The notes beneath the pieces are model-generated. The model was not told the origin of the DNA. It made no database searches and was given only the letters and a program-made list of their open reading frames with translations. Positions 35,105 to 44,359 of a stretch of DNA of 64,000 nt are shown in pieces. Positions within the stretch are counted from its first letter, which is position 1. Every line of letters starts with the position of its first letter. Source of the stretch: Tangfeifania diversioriginum (GTDB taxonomy: Bacteria; Bacteroidota; Bacteroidia; Bacteroidales; Prolixibacteraceae); the NCBI GenBank assembly GCA_945873105.1, contig CAMCBW010000007.1, positions 62,001 through 126,000 of the forward strand, given 5' to 3'. The position numbers were made by a program, and so were the translations under genes.

Positions 35105-35833
35105 TCAGTATTGCTTCAAACGAAAATTGCGGTACTCTATCTTCATCGGCGGACCCACATGTACCTGTACCCCAAGCAATCCATTCATCTTTCGATTCAC
35201 TGGATCGTTGTCTGTGACCTCACTCATCAAGACGCCGTTGACGTAATGTTGCATCAGATTTCCTTTTACTACCAGGTGAACTTCGTTCCATTCCTCCTTC
35301 TTGATCAGCTCTTTGAGCGTATCCGAATTGGCAATTTGAGCAGTTACCACCGGTTTTTTGCCGGGTTCGAGTACTACCCGCTGTCCACGCAGGGCCAAAA
35401 AAGTTCTTCCCCTTTCTTCGTAGTTTTGGCCGGTATATCTGTTGGCCCCGTCAATATCGGCCTGGTAGCCTTTCATGGCAAATGGCAGGTCCGGAATTTC
35501 CTCGCTCCGGTAGTTGATGCCACTGTTGCCGCCGGCAGTTACCCGGTATTCCACCTTCAGCTCAAAATCAGCAGTTAAGCCACCCCGCCAGATGATAAAT
35601 GTATTGCGTTTCAGGATGGTTTCCGGCGTAACCGTTCCAACCAGGCTTCCGTTTTCAACTTTCCAGTAGACAGGGTCTCCCTCCCAATTCTGAAGGGTTT
35701 TACCATCAAAGATTGAAACAAAACCATCCTTGTTTGCCGAATTGGTTTTGCTTGTCTTGCAACCTGCTAGCAGCAGGATCAACGCCACTCCCGCAACGGC
35801 TAAAACACCAATAGTAATTTTATGCATATTCAT
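35105..35833 (-). CDS. DUF1080 lipoprotein (3-keto-disaccharide hydrolase family)
   Basis: A 242-residue lipoprotein; the leader ends in the lipobox LLAGC with C25 as the lipid-anchored residue. The rest is one DUF1080 domain, a concanavalin-like jelly roll, recognised by FVSIFDGKTLQNWEG at the start, the central GNSGINYRSEEI segment, and HVGPPMKIEYRNFRLKQY at the end. Members of this family hydrolyse 3-keto-glycosides, and others may bind glycans. With the nearby exported oxidoreductases it could release sugars after oxidation. A truncated relative lies at 45903-46052. The gene is separated from the upstream sulfatase by a 7-bp repeat array. Confidence 0.88.
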   Translation of the reverse strand: MNMHKITIGVLAVAGVALILLLAGCKTSKTNSANKDGFVSIFDGKTLQNWEGDPVYWKVENGSLVGTVTPETILKRNTFIIWRGGLTADFELKVEYRVTAGGNSGINYRSEEIPDLPFAMKGYQADIDGANRYTGQNYEERGRTFLALRGQRVVLEPGKKPVVTAQIANSDTLKELIKKEEWNEVHLVVKGNLMQHYVNGVLMSEVTDNDPVNRKMNGLLGVQVHVGPPMKIEYRNFRLKQY

Positions 35834-35871
35834 TTCACCCCTATTTAAATTGTAAAGTCCCTGCTTTCCCC

Positions 35872-35944
35872 CCTTTAACCTTTATCCTTAAACCTTTATC
35901 CTTTATCCTTTATCCTTTAACCTTTATCCTTTAACCTTTATCCT
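35872..35944. repeat. heptanucleotide tandem array CCTTTAT/CCTTTAA
   Basis: About ten units of CCTTTAT or CCTTTAA (with one short unit) fill the gap between the sulfatase stop and the DUF1080 start. Unit length seven would change spacing rather than reading frame since no gene is involved. Such arrays vary in length by slippage and may alter mRNA folding in front of the DUF1080 gene. Confidence 0.9.
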
Positions 35945-37486
35945 TCACCCCTTTCCTACCGGGAAACCCGTAAACGACCTCGCTACATGTTCCAGCAACT
36001 CTGTTTTCAACTGCTCCCTGATTTCTTGGTATTTTTTGCTGTAATAGAGATTTTTCCATTCATGGGGATCATTTTCGAGGTCATACAACTCTCCCTTGAA
36101 GGGAATAGCCGAAGATTTTGCAGCCTCAAGCGTTTGGGTCGAATAGAGGATAAGCTTCCATTTGTTGGTTCGCCACATCCAGGCTGGAGCGCCGGAGTCG
36201 TGGTACTCACAAAAGGATCCCTTGCGCTTGCGTTCACTCAACAAATCCAAACCTGGCGAAGCAAGCTGCTGGCTGGTGCCGGCGGCTTTGACGATGGTTG
36301 GATAGAGGTCTACCAGTTCTGCCGGCCGCTGGTCGGTGGTTCCGCGCAATGCTTCGGGTATTAGCGTCCCTGAAAGCAGGATGGGCACCCGCACGCTGCT
36401 CTCGTACAGACAGTATTTGGTGAAGCGGTAATTTCTTTCACCCAGCATCTCCCCGTGGTCGGCAGTATAAACAATTAGGGCATTCTTTAAACGACCCGCT
36501 TTCTCCAATTTTACCAACACCTGACCGAAATAGTCATCCAGCCACGAACAGTTGGCATAGTAGTAAAGGGTGGTGCGCCGTCTTTCCAAAGGTGTCATTT
36601 TAAGCCAGGCGGTCTGCCACTCCTGGTGTCTGGCTGCCTGAAATTTGCTATTCTGGTCGCTGTACTCCAGATGGGTATCCGGCTCCTCTTTCCAGGGAGG
36701 TTGTTCCGTATCCGGGATGTCGTTGATGTTGTAAAGCTCCACAAAGCGTTTGGGGACATTTAATCCGGCATGGGGTTTCAGGAAGGAGAGGTAGAGAAAC
36801 AACGGACGAGAGGGATCAATTCCCTGGTCCAGAAATTTCAGACATTTTTCGGCGACCCAGCCATCCCGGTGATTGCTGTCGGCCACTTCGGAGGTTTTGC
36901 CCAAATAACCCTCTACCCCCTCCTCTCCCGGACCGTAATTGGCGACCTCCTTCCGGTAGGCAGCCAGCCCGGTGGGATTTTCGTCATCCTGGTAGATGGC
37001 ACCAGTTTCCTTCCCAACCTCTTTGGCACCAACATACCTCGTCTCGAAACCACGTGTACCAATGGGCTGGTCGGTCCTCCCCCAATGGGTCTTGCCGAAT
37101 CCTGCTGTCTGGTAACCAGCTTTTCGAAGCCTTTCAGGCAGCGGATCGCAGGGCAAAAACTGATCGCCAAGGGCGTGGGAACCGTTCGACCGGATCCCCA
37201 ATTGCGAGGGATACAAGCCAAACATCATGGAATTCCGGCTTGGCGTACACATCGGAGCCTGACAGGTAGCCTGGCTAAACAGTATTCCCTGTCGGGCCAG
37301 CCGATCGAGGTTGGGGGTTTTGATGTTCGGATTATTCACACCAATGGCATCCCAACGCTGCTGGTCGGTCATCAGGAAGATGATATTGGGTTTTGTTAGA
37401 GTTTGAGCCACTGAAATGAAAGGAAGGATGCCAGCCGCATAGGAGGCAAGTGTCACAATTCTTAGCAAACCATTTGAAATTATCAT
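35945..37486 (-). CDS. S1 family sulfatase
   Basis: From the ATG at 37486 the protein has 513 residues with a signal peptide (RIVTLASYAAGILPFISVAQ). A longer frame begins at a TTG at 37582 and another ATG lies at 37507, but these add residues before the leader and are unlikely. It has LMTDQQRWD at the metal site, the maturation motif CTPSRNSMMFG with C80, and YTADHGEMLGE late in the chain. The DQQRWD type is typical of S1 sulfatases related to choline- or heparan-sulfatase-like groups; in PULs these act on glycans. It lies 116 bp after GH78 and before the DUF1080 gene. Confidence 0.92.
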   Translation of the reverse strand: MIISNGLLRIVTLASYAAGILPFISVAQTLTKPNIIFLMTDQQRWDAIGVNNPNIKTPNLDRLARQGILFSQATCQAPMCTPSRNSMMFGLYPSQLGIRSNGSHALGDQFLPCDPLPERLRKAGYQTAGFGKTHWGRTDQPIGTRGFETRYVGAKEVGKETGAIYQDDENPTGLAAYRKEVANYGPGEEGVEGYLGKTSEVADSNHRDGWVAEKCLKFLDQGIDPSRPLFLYLSFLKPHAGLNVPKRFVELYNINDIPDTEQPPWKEEPDTHLEYSDQNSKFQAARHQEWQTAWLKMTPLERRRTTLYYYANCSWLDDYFGQVLVKLEKAGRLKNALIVYTADHGEMLGERNYRFTKYCLYESSVRVPILLSGTLIPEALRGTTDQRPAELVDLYPTIVKAAGTSQQLASPGLDLLSERKRKGSFCEYHDSGAPAWMWRTNKWKLILYSTQTLEAAKSSAIPFKGELYDLENDPHEWKNLYYSKKYQEIREQLKTELLEHVARSFTGFPVGKG

Positions 37487-37588
37487 ACAACAGCAATTTA
37501 TTTGCATTATAACCCGGAATACATCCACCCTTCTTTTGCCCGTCAGGGCATCCATATCAATAGAAAAACGGTTGGAGAACAAGGCTTT

Positions 37589-37602
37589 TCCCCGTTAGGG
37601 GA
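37589..37602. repeat. small hairpin just after the GH78 stop
   Basis: TCCCC-GTTA-GGGGA forms a five-base stem directly abutting the stop codon of the GH78 gene at 37603. There is no T-run behind it on the minus strand, so it is not a typical terminator. It looks like a REP-type palindrome. Confidence 0.6.
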
Positions 37603-39372
37603 TCAACCCTTAATAATTTTCACTCCTTTGGGGGCATCAATCTTAGACTTGATCTTTCCATCCGGCATTTTGTCGTGCCTGATTTTTATTACGCCAAACG
37701 GTGTTGGGAAACTCCCCTCTACCCAGGTCAAATCGCCCAGGTGGGGTTCAATCTTTACGACCTTGCAGCCCGGCTCTACCACCTGTACCCCCAGCACATA
37801 TTGGCTCAACCACGAAGTTGGTCCCGAAGCCCAGCCATGGCAAAAACTATGGCGCAGCTCTTTGTAGCAATAACCGCCGTAGGTACAGTGTACATCTGTT
37901 TTCCCTTCTGCCGGCATTTCGTCAATCCTGCCGGCATTTTTCAACCAGTCGATGTCAAAATCTTCCCAGAAGGTGGTCGCGCCAAGATCAATCATCCCAC
38001 CCCAATATTCGCGGATATTGTCGATGGCCCCCTGGTAATCTCCTGCCCTGGCACGGGCACCCAGCATGTAATAACCGTAAAATGTCGACATCTTGTGAAC
38101 CCCATCTTTGGCCAATATTTCCGTATTCGCCTTTTCAGGAGAAACCAAACCCGACAAGGCCATTAACGCAGCAGCTTGCTTGGAAGCGTTGAAACCGGGG
38201 ACGTATTTTTTTAGTTTTGAAACAGTCTTTTGGCAAAGCTCCGCCATTCCCTGATCGCCAAGCGTTTTACTCATTTCGGCTCCTGCCTGAAAAGTCATCA
38301 CCATCAAAGATTGCAATCCGGCATGAATGGCTGGCTTATTTTCGCTCGATGGCCAATCCAAAAACCGTCCGCCTTCCAGCATCTCTTTTCCTGAATCGTC
38401 GATTTTGGTTGATAACAGCTTGAGCAAGGAAAAAAGGTACGCTTTCTGCTCTTTCAGGTAATCCAGATTACCCTGGTATTTGTACCAATCGTAGTGGATG
38501 ATGATCCACCACATGGAGTAGGAACTCAGCCCATTCATCCAGCCTGGTAGCGGGGTCAGTTCACGGATCAGGTCAAGACTTTTGGGGACCACCTCGTTGT
38601 ACCCGAAAACAGTACTCACCGTCATCACCTCCGGGTGAAGGTCGCCTACCCACACCAGCCTGTCTCGTTTGATGCCATCCCACAGGTAATCCTGCATATT
38701 CAGGTGAACCGTGTAGGCGCCTGTCATCCATATTTTGTTCAACCTTTCATCGTTGCACCTGAAGGAACCGAGGTAAGGTACATCCCGGTAGGAAAAAACG
38801 GCACTTATTTCCTTGATCTCCAGTTTTACCTCAGGATCAACCAATTGAATGCTGGCGAAACGAAAACCTGAGTTGCCTGCTTCAACTTTGCCAAGCCACG
38901 GCAGTTGGATCGTAAAATCGCGTAGCGAGTGTTCATTGGTCGCTCCGTGTTCGCCCACATTGCTCATGGTTTCGCTGACCGATTCCCCGAACCGGATGCG
39001 AACCTTCCCCATCTTCTTGTCGTTGTTGATGGAGGTAACGATCTCCAATCCACCCTGCAGCTCTTTGCCAAAATCAAGAATGATCATCGGAAACTCTGTC
39101 GCACTGCTTTTCAGGATAAGGCCTTTGTCCTTGTTCAGCACCGCCTGACCGGTTCCTGGCTTTAACAACACTTCCGGATTCTGGATAGACTTTCCTGAAT
39201 TATCAGAGGTCCATACAATTCGTTTCGGAGTCAGAAATTTACGGACCACATTGGAAGACCGATCAGATCCTGATACAACTTTTGTCTCGACAGGAGGATG
39301 TGCCACAGCCAGATTCAGTCCAAGCATCAGTACCCAGGCTAACGATCCGGCTATTTTAAAAATTTTACCCAT
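37603..39372 (-). CDS. short GH78-type alpha-L-rhamnosidase
   Basis: From the ATG at 39372 the protein has 589 residues, clearly shorter than the roughly 900 of its GH78 neighbours, and has a signal peptide (SLAWVLMLGLNLAVAH). The earlier TTG at 39474 lies inside a repeat and is unlikely. It keeps one N-terminal sandwich, the (alpha/alpha)6 barrel and a C-terminal strand region. DGIKRDRLVWVGDLHPE (D232 and D237) replaces the usual DCPxR motif, so an Asp probably takes the place of the acid Glu, and TTFWEDFD holds the base. This belongs to a divergent GH78 group, perhaps acting on a substituted or internal rhamnose. It lies between GH43-CBM6 and a sulfatase. Confidence 0.87.
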   Translation of the reverse strand: MGKIFKIAGSLAWVLMLGLNLAVAHPPVETKVVSGSDRSSNVVRKFLTPKRIVWTSDNSGKSIQNPEVLLKPGTGQAVLNKDKGLILKSSATEFPMIILDFGKELQGGLEIVTSINNDKKMGKVRIRFGESVSETMSNVGEHGATNEHSLRDFTIQLPWLGKVEAGNSGFRFASIQLVDPEVKLEIKEISAVFSYRDVPYLGSFRCNDERLNKIWMTGAYTVHLNMQDYLWDGIKRDRLVWVGDLHPEVMTVSTVFGYNEVVPKSLDLIRELTPLPGWMNGLSSYSMWWIIIHYDWYKYQGNLDYLKEQKAYLFSLLKLLSTKIDDSGKEMLEGGRFLDWPSSENKPAIHAGLQSLMVMTFQAGAEMSKTLGDQGMAELCQKTVSKLKKYVPGFNASKQAAALMALSGLVSPEKANTEILAKDGVHKMSTFYGYYMLGARARAGDYQGAIDNIREYWGGMIDLGATTFWEDFDIDWLKNAGRIDEMPAEGKTDVHCTYGGYCYKELRHSFCHGWASGPTSWLSQYVLGVQVVEPGCKVVKIEPHLGDLTWVEGSFPTPFGVIKIRHDKMPDGKIKSKIDAPKGVKIIKG

Positions 39373-39457
39373 TGAAGCTATTTTAGTTTTAAAGTTTGTA
39401 TTCTTTAATTGGTATTTGCTCAAATCATTACTCAGTCCATTCCGAAAACGCTTACCA

Positions 39458-39553
39458 TGCCACAAAGACACCAAGACACAACTGATTAGAGAGAATTATC
39501 TGATTGATAATTAGATATATGTGAAATCTTGGTGACTTTGTGACTTAGTGGCA
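39458..39553. repeat. long imperfect inverted repeat (family A)
   Basis: TGCCACAAAGACACCAAGA at 39458-39476 faces its diverged reverse complement at 39527-39553 (starting TCTTGGTGAC, ending TTAGTGGCA). It belongs to the same family as 3848-3941 and fills the gap between the GH43-CBM6 stop and the GH78 start. Confidence 0.75.
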
Positions 39554-39585
39554 TTCTTATTTCCTAGCTTATCGGAGCAGACTTA

Positions 39586-40929
39586 CTACTTGCTGAAAAC
39601 AAAAGAATCGACATTGAACGATGCTCTGTCTTCTGCCACAAATGAGAGATGCAGCGCATGCACCCCTTTTATCTCCTTGATTTTGCCCGTAAGGGTGGTC
39701 CAGGTTTTGCCATCTCCGCCACCAGGCACCTCGAGTGTCCCGTAAGGCGCTCCCCAGGAATTGTCCAATTTGAATTGAATCTTTCCAGGCTTTGCACCCG
39801 GAGCGACCCGTACACTGACAGAAGTTGCACCTTCTCCAAAGTTGATGTATTTGTAGACCACACGATCCCTGTTTTCTAGCTGTCCCAGCTGGTCGTTGTT
39901 GGCAGGATTGACAGGATTCGCCTGGTCCCAGCTGAAGGATTCGATGCGCACCCTTCCGGCCAGCAGACAGGCACGTTCGGCTTCGATCTTCGCAAAGGCA
40001 TTCAGTGGTTTTCCGGCTCCCTGGGAGGTCATCTCAACTTCGGTAATGCTGCCGTCCTGGTTGAAAAAGATGGGCTCCACACAGGCTTTGCGGGCATTCA
40101 CGACGCCGTTGGTGGTGCGGTGGTAAAACACATACCACTGCCCCTTGAATTCAACGATCGAACCATGATTGTTCCAGCTGTATGGGTCGCAACCATCGTT
40201 GTCGACAATCACTCCGCCATACTTGAAGGGCCCCAGCGGGGATTTGGAAGTGGCATAACCGATGCAGGTAGGCATTCCTTTCCGGCTCATATCGGCATAC
40301 ACAAAATAGTAGATGCCCTTGCGTTTGACCATGTAACCACCTTCGTGGAAAAAATGCTCTTTCTCTGTGACCAGATTTTCCACGATGCTGGTGGTGTCAA
40401 TTTCGGTCATGTTGGGTTTAAGCTTCGCAATTTTTGCCTGAAACTGTCCCCAGATGTAGTAGGCCTGACCATCCTCATCCACAAAAACAGCCGGATCGAT
40501 CTGGTTTTTTTTCTTCAGATAAATCTCCTTTGCGTTGGTAAACGGTCCTTTGGGGGAGGAACTGGTGGCAACCCCTTCGATGCCTCCCGGCTGGCAATAG
40601 TAGAGGTAATAGGCGCCATTTTTGTACAGAATATCCGGGGCATACAACACCTGGTCGTTGAAGGGAACCTGGTCTTTAGGTCCCTTGGAGGCAAAAGCAT
40701 CGGGCGTATATTCCCAGTTTACGAGATCTGAGGTCGACAAAACCCAATGATCGTAGGAGCAATAGTATTTTAGACTTTCATCCCGCGAACCGTAAATATA
40801 CAATTTACCATCGTTCCACACCCGTGAAGTCGGGTCGGCAATGTTGAGTCCGGGAGGGCAAATAGGATTCTGCGCCAACAAAAATTGACAAGTAAAAAGA
40901 AAATAAATGAACAACTTAAATCTCTTCAT
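39586..40929 (-). CDS. GH43 glycosidase with C-terminal CBM6 domain
   Basis: A 447-residue protein with a signal peptide (FIYFLFTCQFLLAQ). The GH43 propeller covers residues about 25-305: base D32 in LNIADPTSRVW, pKa-modulating D145 in QIDPAVFVDEDG and acid E196 in FFHEGGYM. Residues about 310-447 form a CBM6-type sandwich (FAKIEAERACLLAG, LSFVAEDRASFNVDSFVF). Such enzymes are usually arabinofuranosidases, xylosidases or galactosidases. With rhamnosidases around it, it may trim a side branch that blocks GH106 or GH78. It lies 133 bp after GH106. Confidence 0.92.
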   Translation of the reverse strand: MKRFKLFIYFLFTCQFLLAQNPICPPGLNIADPTSRVWNDGKLYIYGSRDESLKYYCSYDHWVLSTSDLVNWEYTPDAFASKGPKDQVPFNDQVLYAPDILYKNGAYYLYYCQPGGIEGVATSSSPKGPFTNAKEIYLKKKNQIDPAVFVDEDGQAYYIWGQFQAKIAKLKPNMTEIDTTSIVENLVTEKEHFFHEGGYMVKRKGIYYFVYADMSRKGMPTCIGYATSKSPLGPFKYGGVIVDNDGCDPYSWNNHGSIVEFKGQWYVFYHRTTNGVVNARKACVEPIFFNQDGSITEVEMTSQGAGKPLNAFAKIEAERACLLAGRVRIESFSWDQANPVNPANNDQLGQLENRDRVVYKYINFGEGATSVSVRVAPGAKPGKIQFKLDNSWGAPYGTLEVPGGGDGKTWTTLTGKIKEIKGVHALHLSFVAEDRASFNVDSFVFSK

Positions 40930-40970
40930 TTGACTTACAATAAGTTAAGCAATATAGTGTAAACAAAGTC

Positions 40971-41002
40971 TTTTTTTGCGCTCTTTGCGTTCATTGCGCG
41001 AC
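40971..41002. repeat. half copy of inverted-repeat family B
   Basis: TTTGCGCTCTTTGCGTTCATTGCGCGAC-like sequence matches one arm of the element at 16707-16849; the partner arm is not seen nearby. It lies in the gap between GH106 and GH43-CBM6. Confidence 0.6.
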
Positions 41003-41062
41003 ATTATAATTCGACCCAATACGGGGAATCATGCAACCAGGACATTCATCTATTCTGACCGC

Positions 41063-44000
41063 TCAATTGAATTGCAAAATCTTCACCGGCCCAAACAATC
41101 CCGAAGCCTGCAGCGGACTATCCGCCTTGTAGGGGATGATCGGACTCCAGGTGGGCCGCTGAGCTTCCGGTATCTTCTGATCTCCAATTAACCGGTTCAT
41201 CCAGTTGTTGACCACCGAAATTTCCACCTCATTGTTGCCGGGTTTTACGGCTGAAGTAATATCAACCTGCCATGGAGCCGTCCAGACGCCTCCAACCGCT
41301 TTGCCGTTCACCTTCACTTTGGCCATGGCGGTGAGAACCCCGAGGTCAAGCATAATTTTCTTGCTGGAAGGAATCTCCGCCAACTTCGCATTGGTCTTGT
41401 AAACTGCTGTACCTGAATAATATTTGATGCTTTCATCGGCCGAGACTGTCCAGTCGGTAAGGCTTTTGAACGCTACCGGATTGACAGGTCCGCGCCTGGC
41501 TGCATCAAACGTCACCATCCAGTTTGCACTTAAATCGGCCAGTTCTCTCCCTACCGGGAAATTGGCGGAGAGATCGGTTGCCCCGGATTTGGCAGTGCCC
41601 TTCCTGAAAACGATAAACTGGCTTTCGAAGGCTTCCAGTTTGAGCGGAACGACGGTGGTCTGAGCGCCTTGAGTGAAGGCAGGCAAATCACGGCGGGTGG
41701 CATAAACTGAACTCCAGAGTTCCGGACTTTTGCCCGACACCCTGAATTCGGGCTGTATGGTGATGGTTTTGTCGGTTTGATTCGAGATAAAATACATTTC
41801 ACCATCGGCTATTCTTCGGTGAATGAACAATGCCGGATCCTCTTTGGCGAATTTGCAATCGGGTACAACGCCAATCAAATCAAGCGCTTCCTGCATCTCC
41901 ATGCCGGAAAGGATCATCCCCTTCCCTACTTTGGCCGACTTTACCTTCACGCCGTCCACATTACCCCAAAGCTCTTTGGCCAATTTCTGCACCTGCTGAT
42001 CGGCTGCAGGAAAGTTCTGCAAGCTGGGCGAATATTTTGGCGCAGGTCCCAACACGACGGCTCCCTGCAAAACAAGCTCCCTGATTTTTGTTAGCAACTC
42101 CGGCCGCATGGTTTCCAGCTTCGGAAGCACCAAAATACGGTAACTCATGCCATCCGGAAGAACCAGCCGTCCATCCTTCACAGTGACCCTGGTGTGGATC
42201 ACCTCCGCATTGATGTAATCGAACGAATAGCCCTGTGGCAACGCAGGATCGCATACTCCCGTCATTTTCGGTGCGTCTTCGCCAATAAAATAGGCGGCAT
42301 CTGCCACATAATTTCCCTGCTGGAGCAGGAAGTTGGTACGTTTCAAATATTGGGTAAACAGATCCATGTATTCGAACCAGGTATTGTGGCGGTTGAACTC
42401 ATTGCTGAATGGAGCGTTGACCCCCGGTACCCGTTCATCGGGTTGCTGGATGAACAGATGGAGCAAAGTATTGTTGATCCCCTCGGTGAAGAAGCGGTCA
42501 CCGCGCTGTTTCATGGTGGCAGGATAACGGGAATAGGCCTTTCCACCGCAGGTAAACGACTCGGCCGACACCTTTGATTTTCCATAAATATGTGCACAAG
42601 AGGAGGCTGCCCGATTTTCAATATCCCCCAGGGAACCTTCACTCCAAAATTCCCCGCCTATCTCGTCGGATTGTCCGCCGTACTGCAAAAATTCGCCCGG
42701 GAAACCCCAGTGGCCGTAGTTCTCCAACCAGGTGGTGAGTCCGTTTTTGTGGCAAACCTCCTTCAAGCCACCTACGTAATCATACGAGACCTTGTCGGCC
42801 ACCATTCTCCGCAAGTCCCAGAGGAAACGGTCGGAAAGATCCCTGCTCCCCACTACATTCCCCTGCAAAACCGGAAGATAGGGAACCGGACTGTATCCAT
42901 ATTTCGCCGTAAATTCTTCCACCAATCCATCAGTCCAGTTCTGACCGCCTGTTTCGTAACTGTCCTGAACGGCTACTTTCCAGGTTTTGCGGTCGGCGGC
43001 CGGAACACGGCGCATGATCTCACCCAGAAAGGCATCAAAATGGGCGGCAATGTGCTTTTTGCTCATCTTGTCGGTTTCAAGGCCGGTGGCTTCGGGTGTC
43101 GCCGGACCGTTTTTTGCACCGGTGGTGGTCATCCCTGTCTGCATGATTTTCCATCTTCCTGCCGGCACATTCCAGGTGATGGTTCCATCTGCCGCCCTGC
43201 TACCGGTAATATCCACGACAGTTTTCGGATCTATTACCAGCGATTGGTCGGCTACCTCAGGTTGTGCCACCCACAAATAATCTTTCCAGTATGGCAGCGG
43301 GGTCTGGAACATCTTGGCCAGCGACTTCTCCGGATATCGCTCGGGTTTTGGCGTGGCAGACAAATCCATTTCAGCGATTCCCCCAGCCATGGTAACTTCG
43401 TTGACGATCAGGCGAAAAGCACTGGATCTGGTTTCCGGAATGGAAAGTACGATGGGCGCAAAAGGGTTGAAACCCACATTGATGCTTGGATTGCTGCGGT
43501 TAATTTCGAACTTCCGGAGGGAGCGGTAACCATTGCCCTCTTTTACCAGAAGCTCTCCCATTGCCTTGGTTCTTTTCTCGGAAGCATTGATGATCAGACT
43601 TCTGACTATTACCGATTCAGTGGTTTCAAAATCAAGGGTCAATGTTTTATTGAGTTGGACAGGAATTTCTGTTTTTAAATCACCATCACATACCGCACCT
43701 ATATTCTCCAACTGAGGCATCGAAGAAACTTTTGGATGGAACGACTGGTAGGCTTTCCCTCCCTCCTTTGGCATTTGATAGGCAATGACTTTCACCGGTT
43801 GAAAATCGACATTCGGGACTGGGATTTTGGCGCTGAACCGCATCGGACCAGTTACCTCCACTTCCGAGGCGTTCAGGTAACGCATCGATTGTTCGTTTTT
43901 CACCCAGGGACCTCCCGATTGGCTCCAACCCGGACTGTTGAAGATGCCAATTTCAATATTCAGCCTTGTGGCTGTTTTTAAGGCAGTGTGAAGGATGTCC

Positions 44001-44320
44001 CACCATTCGTCGGTAAATATTTTGACTTTCCCGTATGGCACATTCTGGCCGCCGATGTTGCCGATAAAAGCCCGGTTGATACCCACCCTTTTCATTGCTT
44101 CCAGGTCTTTGATAACGCCCTCCCTGGAGATATTGTCCGACATCCAGTACCAGTATACGCTGGTTAAAACCGAATCCGGGATGGATTTGAAACCGGATTC
44201 AATTTGCTGAAAGGTTGGTTTCGTCTTGGGAGTAGCTGCATTGGCCAAACCTGTAATGGTCAGAACCAGAAAGGCAACGAGGGAGAAATGTTTAACATTG
44301 GGAAGCTTTGATCCACTCAT
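41063..44320 (-). CDS. alpha-L-rhamnosidase, GH106
   Basis: A 1085-residue exported protein with a signal peptide (FSLVAFLVLTITGLANA). The N-terminal barrel start FQQIESGF to SVYWYWMSDNISREG and the segment DLEAMKRVGINRAFIGNIGG are diagnostic of GH106. Acidic residues in AVQDSYETGGQNWTDG and GGEFWSEGS lie where GH106 enzymes hold calcium ligands and catalytic Glu residues. The C-terminal sandwich (KVKVNGKAVGGVWTAPW, EVEISVVNNWMNRLIG) closes the chain. GH106 removes alpha-L-rhamnose by inversion, often from more complex glycans than GH78. It follows a sulfatase by 39 bp. Confidence 0.95.
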   Translation of the reverse strand: MSGSKLPNVKHFSLVAFLVLTITGLANAATPKTKPTFQQIESGFKSIPDSVLTSVYWYWMSDNISREGVIKDLEAMKRVGINRAFIGNIGGQNVPYGKVKIFTDEWWDILHTALKTATRLNIEIGIFNSPGWSQSGGPWVKNEQSMRYLNASEVEVTGPMRFSAKIPVPNVDFQPVKVIAYQMPKEGGKAYQSFHPKVSSMPQLENIGAVCDGDLKTEIPVQLNKTLTLDFETTESVIVRSLIINASEKRTKAMGELLVKEGNGYRSLRKFEINRSNPSINVGFNPFAPIVLSIPETRSSAFRLIVNEVTMAGGIAEMDLSATPKPERYPEKSLAKMFQTPLPYWKDYLWVAQPEVADQSLVIDPKTVVDITGSRAADGTITWNVPAGRWKIMQTGMTTTGAKNGPATPEATGLETDKMSKKHIAAHFDAFLGEIMRRVPAADRKTWKVAVQDSYETGGQNWTDGLVEEFTAKYGYSPVPYLPVLQGNVVGSRDLSDRFLWDLRRMVADKVSYDYVGGLKEVCHKNGLTTWLENYGHWGFPGEFLQYGGQSDEIGGEFWSEGSLGDIENRAASSCAHIYGKSKVSAESFTCGGKAYSRYPATMKQRGDRFFTEGINNTLLHLFIQQPDERVPGVNAPFSNEFNRHNTWFEYMDLFTQYLKRTNFLLQQGNYVADAAYFIGEDAPKMTGVCDPALPQGYSFDYINAEVIHTRVTVKDGRLVLPDGMSYRILVLPKLETMRPELLTKIRELVLQGAVVLGPAPKYSPSLQNFPAADQQVQKLAKELWGNVDGVKVKSAKVGKGMILSGMEMQEALDLIGVVPDCKFAKEDPALFIHRRIADGEMYFISNQTDKTITIQPEFRVSGKSPELWSSVYATRRDLPAFTQGAQTTVVPLKLEAFESQFIVFRKGTAKSGATDLSANFPVGRELADLSANWMVTFDAARRGPVNPVAFKSLTDWTVSADESIKYYSGTAVYKTNAKLAEIPSSKKIMLDLGVLTAMAKVKVNGKAVGGVWTAPWQVDITSAVKPGNNEVEISVVNNWMNRLIGDQKIPEAQRPTWSPIIPYKADSPLQASGLFGPVKILQFN

Positions 44321-44359
44321 ATCGTCTAATCTTTGGTTTGTTTTCCTGGAAAATTAATC

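Noticed and set aside
37487-37582. N-terminal extension of the sulfatase at 35945
   Set aside because: The added residues, begun by TTG, precede a normal leader and cross a palindromic repeat.
42590-43678. Open frame of 362 codons on the plus strand
   Set aside because: It is antisense to the GH106 gene, whose motifs are clear; no domain is recognisable in the antisense frame.
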